DNA of 64,000 bases from Gaeumannomyces sp. JS-464 (lineage: Eukaryota > Ascomycota > Sordariomycetes > Magnaporthales > Magnaporthaceae), in NCBI GenBank assembly GCA_002197995.1, contig NGZR01000001.1, forward strand, positions 13,101,501-13,165,500, in the 5' to 3' direction. Below, piece after piece: positions 1 through 12,400 of the stretch; positions within the stretch are counted from its first letter, which is position 1; each line of letters begins with the position of its first letter. The translations under genes and the position numbers were made by a program. The notes beneath the pieces are model-generated. The model did no database searches, was not told the origin of the DNA, and saw nothing but the letters and a program-made list of their open reading frames with translations.

Positions 1-1
1 A

Positions 2-1023
2 GCGGGGGCCACCGATGCCTGGGCTGTGTCCAACTGCCCTTCTACTGTCACCTCAGGGGCGGCCAGCCCGACCGCCGAGCTCAAGCGGATTCCACGCCCC
101 ATCAACCCTAAAGAGGCGCAGACGCAGCGCGATTCGCGGGTCGAGTACTTCCTGCTGCTCGAGGACCTGACGGCTGGGATGAAGAGACCGTGCATCATGG
201 ATCTCAAGATGGGAACCCGCCAGTACGGCGTGGACGCGAACCCCAAGAAGCAGCAGTCACAGCACCGCAAGTGCGCCGGGACGACGTCACGGGAGCTTGG
301 CGTGCGTGTGTGTGGGCTGCAGGTCTGGGACGCCAAGTCTCAGACTTATATATTTCGTGACAAGTACTACGGTCGTGACCTTAAGGTCGGGTCTGAGTTC
401 CAGGGTGCCCTCGAGCGATTCTTGTACGACGGTGTCGACCGGGCCAGTATCCTGCGTCACATACCCACGGTGCTAGAGAAGTTGCGTCAGCTCGAGGTGA
501 TTATCCGGCGACTCGACGGATACCGCTTCTATGCGGCTAGCCTGCTCATGTTTTACGACGGCGACACGAGCCAGGATGACGCCAGCGACAATGACGCTGC
601 CACGATAGAGGACTCGACGACCGACTTCGCCACAGACACAGAGGATGTCTACCAAAACGGATCGGCGGCGGCGGCGCGGAAGAAGCGGCGAAACAAACGC
701 GAGATAGACTTCAAGATGGCCGACTTTGCAAACAGTGTCACGCCCGCGGCGCTTGGCGACGCGTCGTCTATGACCGAGAAGCCCTGTCCGCCCCAGCACC
801 CAGGCGAGCCTGACCGCGGGTTCCTGAGGGGCCTACGGAGCCTGCGCTGGTACTTTTTGAAGATACAGCGCGAGACACGCGAAGAGCTGGGTCTAGGCCT
901 GGCCTCGGCCGCTGCTGCTGGACACCGGAACGGTGGCGGTACCGGGGTGACGGTGCCGTTGGGGATTATTTCGACCCGGGCGAGGACGAGTACTCTGGAG
1001 ACGAAGGCTGTGTCAGTGAGTAG
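2..1023 (+). CDS. kcs1: Inositol hexakisphosphate kinase, Kcs1 type (5' partial)
   Basis: C-terminal catalytic part of an inositol polyphosphate kinase of the Kcs1/IP6K group, which makes inositol pyrophosphates from InsP6. The frame is open from base 2, so the gene begins outside the window. Visible family motifs are the PxxxDxKxG signature (PCIMDLKMG, about 197-223), the kinase segment SLLMFYDGD (about 538-564) and the late [11 protein letters not shown] motif (about 706-738) that carries the metal-binding Asp. Between the last two lies an acidic, Lys/Arg-rich linker typical of fungal Kcs1. The reading frame changes between about 890 and 960: the upstream frame runs into nonsense, while the -1 frame gives an acidic ending, [16 protein letters not shown], with a stop at 1021-1023, which fits fungal Kcs1 C-termini. 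One lost base explains this. Family assignment is firm; the exact C-terminus is inferred. Confidence 0.85.
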
Positions 1024-2412
1024 CGGGTCGGACGGCTACATGGAGGAGCCTGATGGGAGAAGGGGGTTGAGAATGATTGTTCCTTGGAAGACATCGTCCG
1101 GAATAAGGTGTTTTCTGCGCCCTGCCATCCTTATTTGCCACGGATATTTCTTTTATCAATGTGTCGACTTTTTTTTTTTTTTTTTTTTTTCATGGTCGTT
1201 TTTGTTACTTCTTTTATTCTTACTTTTCTCTCCTCATGTTACTTTTTGGCTCCAGAATACCCCCTCAACCAACGGTCTCGAACGCGGAGTTCTTCTCATG
1301 GGAAAACAGATTCATGGTTTTTTTCTTTTTCTTCTTTATCAACTCGGCCTGGACTTTACCTCTCGCTTCATACCCAACTTCATCTTCGTTTGAATGAATG
1401 CAATGTCAAATGACCGGTCTAGGTTCCAAAAGGAAAACCGGGATGGAAGGCCAAAAACAGTCACGTTGGGGAGGGAAAATCCTTGGGAGAAAGACACAGG
1501 GCCAGTCTCTAGCTTCGCTTCTCGATTTCAAATCTAATTTAGTTTGTTTTGTTTACTTTCGCAAATGCTTGTAATGGCTATTTCGGGGTGTTGATTTTAC
1601 TCATGCGTCGTGTTGCGGTTACTAACACCACTTTTCACTTCGCCTGGGCCAGCCCCTGACTATAAATACAGTGTGAGCGAGCCCTCACAGGGGTACAAGC
1701 AAGTGTCGTATATGCACGCCACAATAATATATTTTCTGCTCTGTATCTACGCAAGGGAAACATGGCATCGACACTCCTCCACACCTTGGCCAACTGAGCC
1801 TTGCCAAACACCCAAGAGAACCCCTCCTCATCCGATACATAATAATAGCTAGGTAGCCTTCCCTGCATTCCTACTGACCACCACTAGCAGGCCAGTGGGT
1901 AGGGGTTGTAATCTTCACCGGACAAACAACACAATGAGAAGGGAAAAATTCCGAACGCCGGTTAGTGGGTGTAAAACAATGAATAGGTAGAAGAATAGGA
2001 ATCCCCGGGATACAAGGGCAAGGGCTGTCCATAGAGTACAGGATAAAAAGGAATAAGAAAAGGGAGCCATGCTGAGAGGATTCAAGACCGAGACGAGGGA
2101 CTCAGGTTGGCTGCCTATGGGACAGGCGCGATGGACGCAAAATCAGAGCGCGAGTGTAGTAGGTAGGAGAGCTCCGGGACCATCACTATGGGCCGTCATC
2201 TAAGACTAATCGGGACGTCGTAGTGGAGCCTGGGTCATAAATGGTGCTCTCTAAATGTCGCCTCTGTCCTCGCAGAGCACCCTTGAAGGGTCAAAGGAGG
2301 AGGCCAAGCAATGAAGAGAGGAATCGAGAGGAACAAACAGAAATCCAGCGTCAACCACCCCTCTCCGCTGCCGACAAGCCTTTCGAGCCAAGGAGAGATG
2401 TAAAACAAAGGG
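1024..2412. other. Intergenic, between two convergent 3' ends
   Basis: Presumed 3' UTRs of the Kcs1-type kinase and Atg27. It contains a T tract (about 1169-1190). I see no supported gene. Confidence 0.6.
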
Positions 2413-3717
2413 TTAGACGGCGCTGTAGCCACCCCTGCTCCCGCCTCCCTGGATCGTCTGGAACAGCCTCCTGACCCAGTCTTGGAGGAGGTAGGGACGT
2501 CGCGGATGGTATCGCCGTGGGGGAGCAGGTCCCAGCCACGGGCGCCGTAGCGGGTGTAGTTCAGCCACGAGCCGAAGATGAGGTATGCAGCCGCGCCGAG
2601 GAATACGCTGAATTTTTGCGTGTTTCGCATGTTAGCTGGAGAGCGTCACGGGATTGAAATGAAACGCGAGGGAAAGGGATGGCACGTACAGTATGACTAT
2701 CCACGTAAAGAAGCCCCAGTGCTTGCTCTCATCCTTGCTACCACCACCACCACCGCCACCACCCTCTCCGGACCTCTTCTCGCAGGCGTATTTTGTGTAC
2801 CAGGTCAGCTTGAGGGCGTCGGCGCTGCCGGGGTCTTCCTCGGACGGTCCGTAGCTCTCCCAGATCAGGGTCGCGTCTGGCTTCTTGATCTGGGCGGGCA
2901 CCTTTTCCTTGCTCTTGTCGTCGTCACGGACGCGCAGCGCCGCCGCCGCCGCCGCCGCCGTCGTCGGCACGCTGGCAACAGTCTGGCTGGTCGTGGCGCT
3001 CGGCTTCTCGGCCGACGAAGGCTTGGACAGGTCCTTGTCTAGGTCGATCTCGCCCTCGGTCCCCTCGACCGAGTCCTTGCACAGCAGCTCCACGACGGCC
3101 TTTTGCTTCCTGTCCTGGAACTGGCCGCCCTGCAGCAGGATCCGGACGCCTTGCTTGCCCTTGTCCTTGTCGTTGGTCGACGTGCTCAGGCGCGTGAAGG
3201 TCTCGTCGAGCGCGCGGCCCTCGGCGTTGCCCGCGATGATGCGGTGCTCGAGGGGGACATCGGCCTTGGAGTCGGGGTCGATGTGGTGCCACATTCCGCA
3301 GACTAGGCGCGGGGGAGGAAAAAAAAGGGGGGGGAGTGGTATTAGCGGACTTGGCTCCAAACAAAAGACGGGGAGAGCAAAAAGGAAGCGAAAAAGGAGA
3401 GGTCTAATTTACCCCAAGTGCCATCTGGACACCCCTTCTTGCCGCCTTCAGGGGCTTTGAGAGGGCCGCATAGATCAAGAGTGTAGGTGACGTTTGTGAA
3501 GCCCTCGGCGTGCAGGACGCTGGTGACGATGTTGTGCGGCCCTTGAGGGCGGAGAGGTCGAACACGTGGTTGTCGGCCTGCACGCGGCTGCAGTCCATGG
3601 CGGCGGACGCGCGCCGCTCGCCGCCATCAGAGACAGTAGCAAGGACGCCGTCGCCGTCCTGGGCGGCGGCGGCCTCGGCCTCGCGCTCGAACGTGTCTTG
3701 TGGGCCGTGGTCGGCAT
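2413..3717 (-). CDS. atg27: Autophagy protein Atg27, type I membrane protein
   Basis: Atg27 is a single-pass protein that cycles between Golgi/endosome, vacuole and the Atg9 compartment in autophagy. Inferred exons: 3413..3717, 2690..3302, 2413..2607, with good GTAAAT...TAG and GTACGT...CAG junctions. In order: signal peptide with a long basic n-region (ATASLLLSLMAASGA), a luminal Atg27/MRL-like domain starting DCSRVQADNHVFDLSALKG and continuing through CGMWHHIDPD, a polar linker, one TM helix (WGFFTWIVILVFLGAAAYLIF) and a cytosolic tail ending YSAV, the tyrosine sorting signal known for yeast Atg27. Three one-base losses are needed, near 3600, 3540 and 2491. With them the length is 371 codons. 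An ATG at 3798 in the same frame would add 27 residues; I prefer 3717 because it leaves the hydrophobic core nearer the N-terminus. The breaks look like sequence errors. Confidence 0.85.
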
Positions 3718-4353
3718 GTCTGCTGCGTAGTCGGGGCTCTGGGCGGGTGGCGGTCTCGAGAGCGATGACGACGATGGCAGCAGCAGCTCCAGCTGCATGG
3801 GGAATCGGAGGATTTGCCTAGAGGCGGACGCTGTCGGGCAGGGGATCGGAATATCGAGTATGTGAGGGCAGCCAGCTGCAGCCGAAAGCTGGAGGGGGTC
3901 TACAGTTACAGTAGTGGCCGGTCGCAGGCTGGAGACGTGAAGTCGCAGCGTGGAGACGCGAGGGCGCAGCTTGGAGACGGCTCGTCGGGCAGTGGATTCC
4001 CAAAGAGGCCAAGCCGTTGAAATTCCGTCATCAGCACCAGCTCGCTCTGCCGAGAGCTTCCCGCCCGCCCACGCCCCGTCTGACCCGCAGGACCCGCCCG
4101 TTGCTTATGTCATTTTTGGCACGTGCACACATGGTCGATTTGGACTTCTTGAAAGTTCCCTTTTTGGCGCGTGAATGAGACGATTCACGAAGCCTGAGAT
4201 CATCATGACAGCAGCAACAGAGGCTTCTTGATATCGGATTTCGAGATAATACAAATGTGCTCCCACCCACCTAAGCAGCTGCTCTTATCTCTTTTACAAT
4301 AGTAACAGCCTGCCCAGCCCTCATCTATTGCTTCTCGCTGCCCGCATTCTTCT

Positions 4354-6186
4354 TCAGATCCTCATCCGACGATGACTGCCGGGCAACCTCCTCAATATGC
4401 TCACCGCCGCCGCGGCGCTCGCCACCTGTGCCAGTCCGTCATCGCCAGCAGTCTTCTTTGAGTACGCCGGCGGCGGCTCGTCGCCCTTGGCCTTTACCAG
4501 CGTCTCCTCGGCTGTGACGTGCGCGACGGCCGCGCCCTGCCGCCCTCGCAGAACAGCGCCGCCATGTTCTCGAGCGTGCGGCCCCGGGTCTCCGGGTACG
4601 TGAAGTATACGCTGAGCAGGAAGGCCACCAGTACCGCGACGAAGACGATGTAGTACTTCCACGTGATGGCGCTCGAGCGCGATCGGGTTCACAAACGTGT
4701 TGAAGAAGAGCACGAGGGCGTAGACCGCCGTGACCAGGGTCACCGAAAGACGCGCGCGCGCAGGGCATATGGCCAGATCTCAACGGGGTACGACACCAGG
4801 AGCGGCGTGAGGGCGATGTCGTAGCCGAGGAAGTAATGAACAGGAAGGGGACGACGGCAAGGCCGGTGGGCGTGTGTTTCGTCTCGGCAAAGCTGCCAGA
4901 CAGACCAGTGATGATGACGTACGACACCAACATGATGATACCCTATATCCAACAGTTAGCCAAGAAGCCGGGGAGCTGAGGCTCGTGGCGCGGGTAGAAA
5001 TCCACCACGTTGGCGGTACTTACACTGAGCAGGAACAGGGGCCTGCGGCCGACGCGGTCGATGAGGAAGGCGGCACCCGAAGACCAAAACAGGTTCCAAA
5101 CCTGCATCAGGGCCGAGATGAGCGTCTGCTCGGTAACGCCCTTGATGCCGACCGATTCGAGCACAAGGGCCAGGTAGTAGCTGACGACGCCGTTGCCGAC
5201 AAACTGGGAATAGACGCCGATGGAGATGGAAATCCACAGCCTGTGCCTGTTGCCGGGCGTGGACCAGAGGTCGGCCCACGAAGTGGCCTCCTTGGCCTCG
5301 CGCTCAGCCGCGATGGTCTGCTCGATCTCGGCCATCTCGAAGACGATAAGTGGGTGGTCCACGTCGGCCTCGGACCCGATGTGCGACTTTGCCAGGTTGC
5401 GTCGAGCCTCTTCCACCCGGCCCACCGAAACCAGCCAGCGCGGCGACTCGTCGATGATCCAGAGCGCCGGGATGATCAGCGCGGGCAGCAGCGCCATCAG
5501 GCCCGAAGGGATTCCTCCAGGCCGCCGACGTCTCGAGGTTGCGCGTGCCGAAGGTGGCCCAGGCCGCGATCACGGCGCCGACGTACCAGCCGCAGTTGTC
5601 TACGTGGAGGCGGGTTTCGCGTTAGCCTATCGCTCTCCATTTTCTCACCTCGCCGTCAAACAAAAAGCCAGGAGCAAAAAAAGAAACACTTACACAGGTT
5701 CGAGATGACGGCACGCTCGGTTGGGTACGCGATCTCAGCGATGAGGAGCGGCCCACCGATGGACAGGCCTTGCGAAACGCCCATCATGAAACGGGCGGCA
5801 ATGAAAGTGGCCTCGTTGGGCGCGGCTGTTTGCAACACGGCGCCGATAATGGCAACGACGATGCTGGCCCAGATCCCGGACTTGCGCCCCCACTTGTTGC
5901 TGACCATAGCGGCCACGGGGAAGGTGACAGCGGCGCCCAGCGAGTAGATGGCGTTGATGAAGCCTAGCCAGGCGCCCGTTGGGTTCGACATGAAGCCGCG
6001 CCACTGAGGCAGCGCCAGCAGGCCGTTCATGATGCTGCCATCGAAGCCGTTGGAGCTCGTTAGGAACATGAGCACGATCAAACAGATGTTGAGCTTCAGA
6101 TGCTCAGGCTTCTGCCACCACCGTTTGCCATCCTTTGGCAGCACCTGCGCGAGCTCGTGCCCGACCGATCTCTCCTGGCCGCTCAT
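4354..6186 (-). CDS. MFS sugar porter, lactose-permease/hexose-transporter type
   Basis: A 12-helix plasma-membrane sugar transporter of the fungal sugar-porter family. Exons: 5694..6186, 5024..5599, 4354..4942; the introns have GTAAGT donors and TAG acceptors and keep phase. Visible: first helices with SSNGFDGSIMNGLLALPQW, loop 2-3 signature NKWGRKSG, GVSQGLSIGGPLLIAEIAYPTERA in TM4-5, DESPRWLVSVGR in the central loop, DRVGRRPLFLLS in loop 8-9, and PETRGRTLENM after TM12. Frame breaks: gains near 5512 and 4672, losses near 4835, 4750 and 4540. The net result is 552 residues, normal for the family. The substrate cannot be told; similarity by eye is to proteins annotated lactose permease. Five breaks in one gene could also mean a pseudogene, but every family motif is intact on either side of each break. 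Confidence 0.8.
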
Positions 6187-9100
6187 GGCTGTCGGGTTTG
6201 TGCTGCCGTCACTGGGCTCTCTCTTGCTGGATGGGCGGGTGTTCTGAGGGACAGTTGGTGGGAGAGAAAGCCAGCAGCCGCATAAGAGAAATTGAAAGGG
6301 TGTCGCGGGGGTATGCTGTACCGAGAGCCTGCAGCAAGGCCGGTCTCTATATACGGGCCAAAAATTATGGCGTTGACATGACAGCCCAGGTACACCCAGC
6401 TGCCCAGCCCACAGCCGATCTCGATCCCTGCGGTTTTCTCCACGGGGTTTCGGTTACGGCACGCGCGAGGGTCGTGGGGCTCACTGTTCACAAAAAGGGT
6501 AAACCGGGCGAGACCTTGGTCACGAAAGGTGGGAGCGTGCCGGCAGGGGGCAAAGCCGCCGAGAAAACGACCGGGCGTTTAACGGTTTGGTACGTTGCCA
6601 AAAGAACAAGCCAAGCATGGGTGACTGCGACGCTCCAACCAGCTCGTTGGAAAATGCGGAGGGGGGAGAGGCGTGCGGCCCCAACGCTGTCGGCCTCCAG
6701 CATCTTGCTCTCTCATGCCCCCAGACTCCAGCGAGGTTCTTCATGATCCTCCATACCTTGGCTGAATCGCGGTAGACACCGCCATGGTCAGTTACCTGAT
6801 CTTCTGTTCAGCTGCCCCGTTTCCGCGAGGGAAAAATAATGGGGGAGGAAAGAAAGCAGGCAAGGATCCGGGGGCTGGATCCACGATGTGCATCGCGGGC
6901 GGGACGGGCCAAGAGGATGGAGCGGGGATGAGTCGGGGAGAAATGGCTGGGGTATGCGGAGACGGCGCCGGGCAACGCCGGGACGCATTTGCCTGGGTGT
7001 TCGGTTTTGAAGGACGAGTGTCCTGGATGTGGGACCGAGGCAAGCGCCTCTTTCGTGTCGGGCTATTCGGTCCGCCTGGCTGTTGGTGTTGTATTGTTTG
7101 GTCTTTTCTCCTCATCCATGGACGGCAACCTTGTAGCAGGCTGCAACCCTTTTTCTTTTTTCCCCGGTTACGACCTTTTTTTTTTTTGAGAGCACAGAGA
7201 GAGCGGGTCTTCAGAAGTCTCTGCAGCGGCTGCAACGCTGCAACGCCTCACGACTCGTGCGCGGCCCCACCGCCCGGCGGAGACCAGACAGACGCGTCTG
7301 TGCCGTCGTTCGTGCCTGCCACTCGGGCAATGTCCGGCGCAATAGCCTTGGTCTCCACCGCCCGCCAAGTGCTCGGCATCCCCGTCTTTGTCGGAACGGA
7401 CGATTTGGTAGTTGGGGAAGACGAGGGGGAGAGTCGGCAGATGGCTTGTGGCTACAAGCCTACCACGTGCCTGCCTTGCCTCTAGTTAGGCAAGTAGGTA
7501 CGTAGGTAGGTTTGGCTGTTGTGTACCGCGGATAACCCACCTGAGTTTGCAGCTTCGGGATATGACGTGACGAGCCGCTCTAGCATTTTTTGACGTCTGG
7601 ACGGAGCCGCAGAGATAACATTTTGTGTTTCCTACCGAGAGGCTTTTCGATCTGGACCAACTGCCGTCGACATGGGGCGCAAGCCCGACGAGATTGGGCC
7701 AATTTCACTCCCAGCCTGAGCCAACCCCGACAAACCGGGGTCTCCCCCTATTTGCTCCAGCCCTAGGAGAAGGGAACAGGTCGAAAAGGAAAAAAAACTT
7801 GGGGTAAGCTGGAATTATGCGGGGAGGATCGGGTGTGGGGAATGGGCTGGGACAGGGGAGACGATAAGCAACAAAAAACAAAGAAAAGGGGAGAAATATT
7901 GGCCCAAGAATTATCCGCAGAATAGCCAGCCAAGCCTCGGGCTGACGTCGATTCGCAAAGCGCTGGCTTGACAGGTCACTAAATACATGCCGAGGTCGCC
8001 TACAAGCCCTGGCTGGGGCGGCCGGACGTTGCCGCCATGTGGTTATGATGCAGGCCGTGGTGGTTACCTACAGCGGTTAGATCTCTGGACGTAGTCCAAG
8101 CGCAACATCCCTGCTGACTTGCCAAGCCCTTGCCTACCTACCCCCCCCCCCCCCCCCCCCCCCCCCCAACGCCGCGATAGGGGAAGGGAGGGAGGCAAGC
8201 GTGTGGTGAGAAAGGGTAGGAGAGGCCACCAAGCATGCTGACTATTTGATGACATATTTGGGGAATACAACGGACAGGAGGAAAAAAAAAGGTAGGGCCG
8301 AGAGTCTGTTCTGCTGGCCATCACCTTCGGCAGTGCCTTCGGAAATTAGCGCATGGAAAAAGGCACAAGGGGAACGGAATTGCACCCTCCGCATGAAAGC
8401 AAGGTCCGACGTCTTTAGAGTAAGAGCCGGTTCTCCTCGATGACCAACTAATAGGTCAGGGTTCTTTAAGCCGGAGTTGGTAGGGGTGGTGGTCGGCGAA
8501 GCCCAGCGGAGATGAGCAACATGGATGTTGGCAAGTGGCAGGGTATGTCGGCAAGGAGTCAACAAGCGTCACTTGTAGAAAGAAGGGCTTTTTCGTTAGG
8601 CGGACAAAAGATATGCTGTGGTGGCAGGGCGAGTAGGGCTGTTGCCAAGGGAAGAAAGTCACGAAAACAGGGACAGCAACATGAATCGTCCGAAAGAAAC
8701 GTTCAAGCAGAGGAAATCAGAAGAGGTGCAAAAAGCAAAAATCATTTCGTTGTCACAGTGCGCTCCCTGTATATTGTTGTCTGCCTAACAAAAAAAGTGG
8801 TTGTCTTTGTAATGCAGGTCCAAAAAGTCAAATATCGAATGTTTGGTCGATCACACAAGTCAACAAGATACACGCCAAGGTTGGCCGGAGAAAAAAGTAG
8901 CGATGAGGAGGCCGCCCAAGCCGGAGGGCAAGAGAAACAGACGTGGAAGGAAAAGAAAAGCGTGAGGAATGCCGAATAATGAACAGAGCGTGATCCATCT
9001 TTCCTTGAGCCCAAGGGTATAAAACCAGAGTGTGTCCCGAAAGAGGAACGGAAAAAACAAGGGATAGAGAGAGAAGGGGGCGCAGGGAGGAGGGTGCAGC

Positions 9101-9485
9101 GATAACTGGGTGCTGTCTCCCCGTTTCTCGCCGCCAGGTGCCGAAAAAAATAAAGAAAATAAAAACGCCTTCCGAATATTTACTCCGCTGGTTTTCTTTT
9201 GCTTCTTGCGCCGCCCCAGAGGGTGTCTCGAGACCCGTGTCATAGCATAGGTAGGCAAGTCGTGGAATACAAACGGTCCTGTCCTGCCGTATTAAGGAAG
9301 AGAATGAATATGGAGAAGATGGGAAAAAGCTGCCGCGCCAAGGGTAAGCTGGGGAGTCGCAATAAACGGTAATGGGCAGAACAAGGAATATGAAAATAAA
9401 GAATAACAAAGGGGGCTGCCTCTGGATGAAGCGACGGCCCTCCGCAACCGTCCCGCCCCAACAGTCAAGGCCATCGAGGGAATCC
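6187..9485. other. Intergenic: transporter promoter and Spt20 3' flank
   Basis: 3.3 kb without a supported gene. It holds the upstream region of the sugar porter, short TAGG-type runs near 7490-7510, several A/T homopolymers and a 27-base poly-C tract. Open frames here are low-complexity or show no family motif. Confidence 0.5.
8141..8167. repeat. Poly-C tract, 27 bases
   Basis: Uninterrupted run of C directly after a CCTACCTA stretch. The minus strand is a G27 run able to form quadruplexes. The stated length may be unreliable because long homopolymers are hard to sequence. Confidence 0.95.
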
Positions 9486-12400
9486 CTACATGCCCTGGTG
9501 CATCATGCCACCCATGCCTTGCTGCTGCATCGCTGCCTGCACCTGCGCCTGCTGGAGCAACGCCTGCTGCCTCCTGGTCGCGATGCTGTTGTTGAGCTGG
9601 GTCCTAGCCTGCTGCATACACGAGTTCCTAAACGTCTGCAGCGTCTCGGGCGGGATATTATCCTGCCCGCCGAATCGCTGGACCAGGTTCGGAAGCATCT
9701 TCTGGTAGAGGTTTCGCGAAATGGCCATGAGCTGCTGCTGCATCTCGTTGGGCATCTGCTGCTGGCCCCCCGCCGCCGCCGCCTGCTGGTTCATGTGCGC
9801 CATCTGCTGCATCATCTGCGGTGTCATTTGCGGGTGACCTTGCTGCTGTTGTTGCTGCTGCTGCTGTTGTTGTTGCATACGCTGCTGCTGCGCCATCTGC
9901 TGCATGCGCTGCTGGATTATGGCCATCTGCTGCGGGTTGACGTTCATGCCGTTGATTTGCATGTTCTGGGGCATCATCTGCGGTTGCATGCCCGCTTGCA
10001 TGTTGCCACTGGCCGCTTGTTGAGCGGCGTGCATCTGCTGGAGATTTTGCTGCGACATGTTGTTAACCTGCTGAGCGTACTGCGCAAACAGCCCGGGGTT
10101 TTGCTGGAGCCGTAGCAAGTGTTGCATCTGCTGTGCCGTCATCTGCCCGTTCGGCTGTCGGTTCATCATGCCGTTGACCATGGCGGCGTTCGGCATCTGC
10201 TGGTGCTGCTGGTGCTGCTGCTGCTGGTTGCTCTGGTGCTGTTGCTGCAACCTCTGTTGATGTTGCGCCATAGCGATCTGGCTCGCCAGGTGCGGGTTTT
10301 GCATCTGGAGCTGCGCCGGCATTCCCGGGTTGTTCATCGACAGCATGGCCTGCGACATTTGCGCGTTCGTCATCATGCCCGGCGGCGGGCTGGCCTGGCT
10401 CATCCGAGGTGTCTGGGCCATGTGTGGGCCGGTTGTTGGGTGTCGCGTGGGCCATGTTGGGCGTAGCGTTAGGCATCCTAGGCGTGCCAGTGTGGCTCTG
10501 CTGACTACCCCTGGCCGACATGCTGGCCGTCATGGCAGCCGACATGGGAGGATGCGTCTGCACCACCGAGGCCGGTCTTGGCGGGCTGCCCATGGCGGAG
10601 CCCATGTTGGAGTTTGAGGTTTGCATGGCAACGCCGCCGTGAACCATCGGTGACGACATGTTCAGTGGTGTATTCTGCGAACGATGGGCGACGACACCTG
10701 CGGCTGCGAGACAAACCGCGACTGGGCCTGCGCATGGATGCCGTTTGGCACGCCATTAGGAAGCGCGCCAGAGACAGGCACGTTTTGTTGCGGGTGTCCA
10801 TGCGGCGTCGCGACCATGCCGGCGGTGCTCGGGGGCGACTGGGCCTGGATTGCCGCCTGGGCTTGAGCCTGGGACACGGCGTGGGCGTGAGCTTGGGCTT
10901 GTGACTGGTTTTGAGCCTGCTGCTGAGCAACCATCGCACGACGCTGAGCCTGCAACGCCTGCTGTTGCTGCTGTTGCTGTTGTGCCTGCTGTTGTGCCTG
11001 CTGCTGCTGCTGCTGCTGCTGTTGCTTTTGCTGCGCCTGTTGCTGCTGCGCCTGTTGTTGTGCCTGTTGAGCCTGCTGCTGCTGCTGTTGCTGCTGTTCG
11101 CGGGCGGCTTGTTCGCGCCGAAGTCTTTCTTGCTCCTGTCGTTGTTGGACTTGAGCTTGAGCTTGAGCTTGAGCTTGAGCTTGGGCTTGGCTTGAGCCTG
11201 TGCCTGAGCCTGTGCCTGAGCCTGGGCTTGTGCCTGGGCTTGTGCCTGGGCTTGTGCCTGAGCCTGAGCCTGAGCCTGAGCCTGTGCCTGGGCTTGCTGT
11301 TGTGCCTCGAGTTGCTGCTGCTTTTGTGCCAAGAGCTTCTGCTCGTCCTCGGCCGCCTGCAGCTTCTGCTCCTTGCGCTCCATGTGTTCGCGCTTGATGT
11401 CGGCAATGAGTTTGAAGCGCTCGAAGCGCGGCTCGAAGGCGGCGGCTGCAGCTTGCGCGTCTCCGTCGCCACCGGCATTCGAGCTCTGGTTGCCGCTGGC
11501 CCGGGAGCTGAGGCGGTCGTCGAGCGACAGCATATACCGTTCCCGTTCTGCTGCCGCCGCCTCGTCTGCTGCCATCTCGGCAACAGTTCGTTTCCGAGTC
11601 TTGGGCTGAGGTGGATCGTGCGAATGGTGAGGATGGGCCTGGGCTTCCAGCTTGCGGATTGTCTCTTCCGCGCTCCTGGTCGGCTCCAGGTCCAGCTCAG
11701 CTGTTGTCGCGAGCAAGACCTCGGCCTCGAAAGTATAGATGTTTGTCGCGTCGAGCTCTGCGCGTTCACGCTTCTGCTTCTTTGCGGGCGGCGGCATTGC
11801 GCTTGTTGGTGTAGGTGGAATGGTGGTCAATGGTGTTGACGGCGGTATTATTGCCGATGAGCCGTCCTGGCGGCCTTCGGCGTTCCTTGGTGTGGACGCC
11901 TTGATGGCGATGTCCATTTGCATCGACTGTGGAGTGGGATGGAGGACAACAGTCGCGATCTTTGGTTTCGGTGGCGGCTTGCTCTTTGGCGGCTCAGGGA
12001 GCCCGTTGGGGACAGGCTGGTTTTCCTTGTCCTTGTCGCTGTTGTCGCCCGAGGCCTTGTCCTTGACATCGCTACTCGGGGGAGGTTCTTCTGCGCCGAA
12101 ACTGTCCTTGGGGTACGGGGCATACGGCGAAGGGGTGATATATGGGTTGTAGTTGTGTACCGAGAACTGGACCGTATTGTTGGACGAGGAGGCGGGGCGC
12201 GCGACATCCTTGGCCTGTGACTGGGCGGCGACCGACTTGTGGTCGTGTACCTGTACGATGAGGCAGCCCTCGTAGAATGGCACACCACCCTGGACGAAAT
12301 ACTCGAGCAGGTCGTGCGGCACTGTCCTTTGCCTGAGATGCTCAAGGAAGATCTTCATGGGTGACTTGTACGGGAATATGCCGTCCTGTTGGTCAAATCG

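Noticed and set aside
4874..5947. 357-codon plus-strand frame
   Set aside because: Shadow of the sugar-porter gene, crossing its introns without motifs.
4354..6186. Sugar porter as a pseudogene
   Set aside because: Five breaks are suggestive, but the total corrects to a normal length with all motifs intact, and clear housekeeping genes nearby show the same one-base pattern.
6784..7485. 233-codon plus-strand frame in the gap before Spt20
   Set aside because: No domain, odd composition, spans homopolymers; no supporting splice or homology signal.
9372..10115. Plus-strand His/Leu-rich open frame
   Set aside because: Antisense of the Spt20 C-terminus; no family motif and biased by the repeat.
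10850..11839. Long plus-strand open frame of Leu/Ala-rich composition
   Set aside because: It is the antisense shadow of the Gln-rich part of Spt20; the CAG/CAA repeats read as Leu codons on the other strand.
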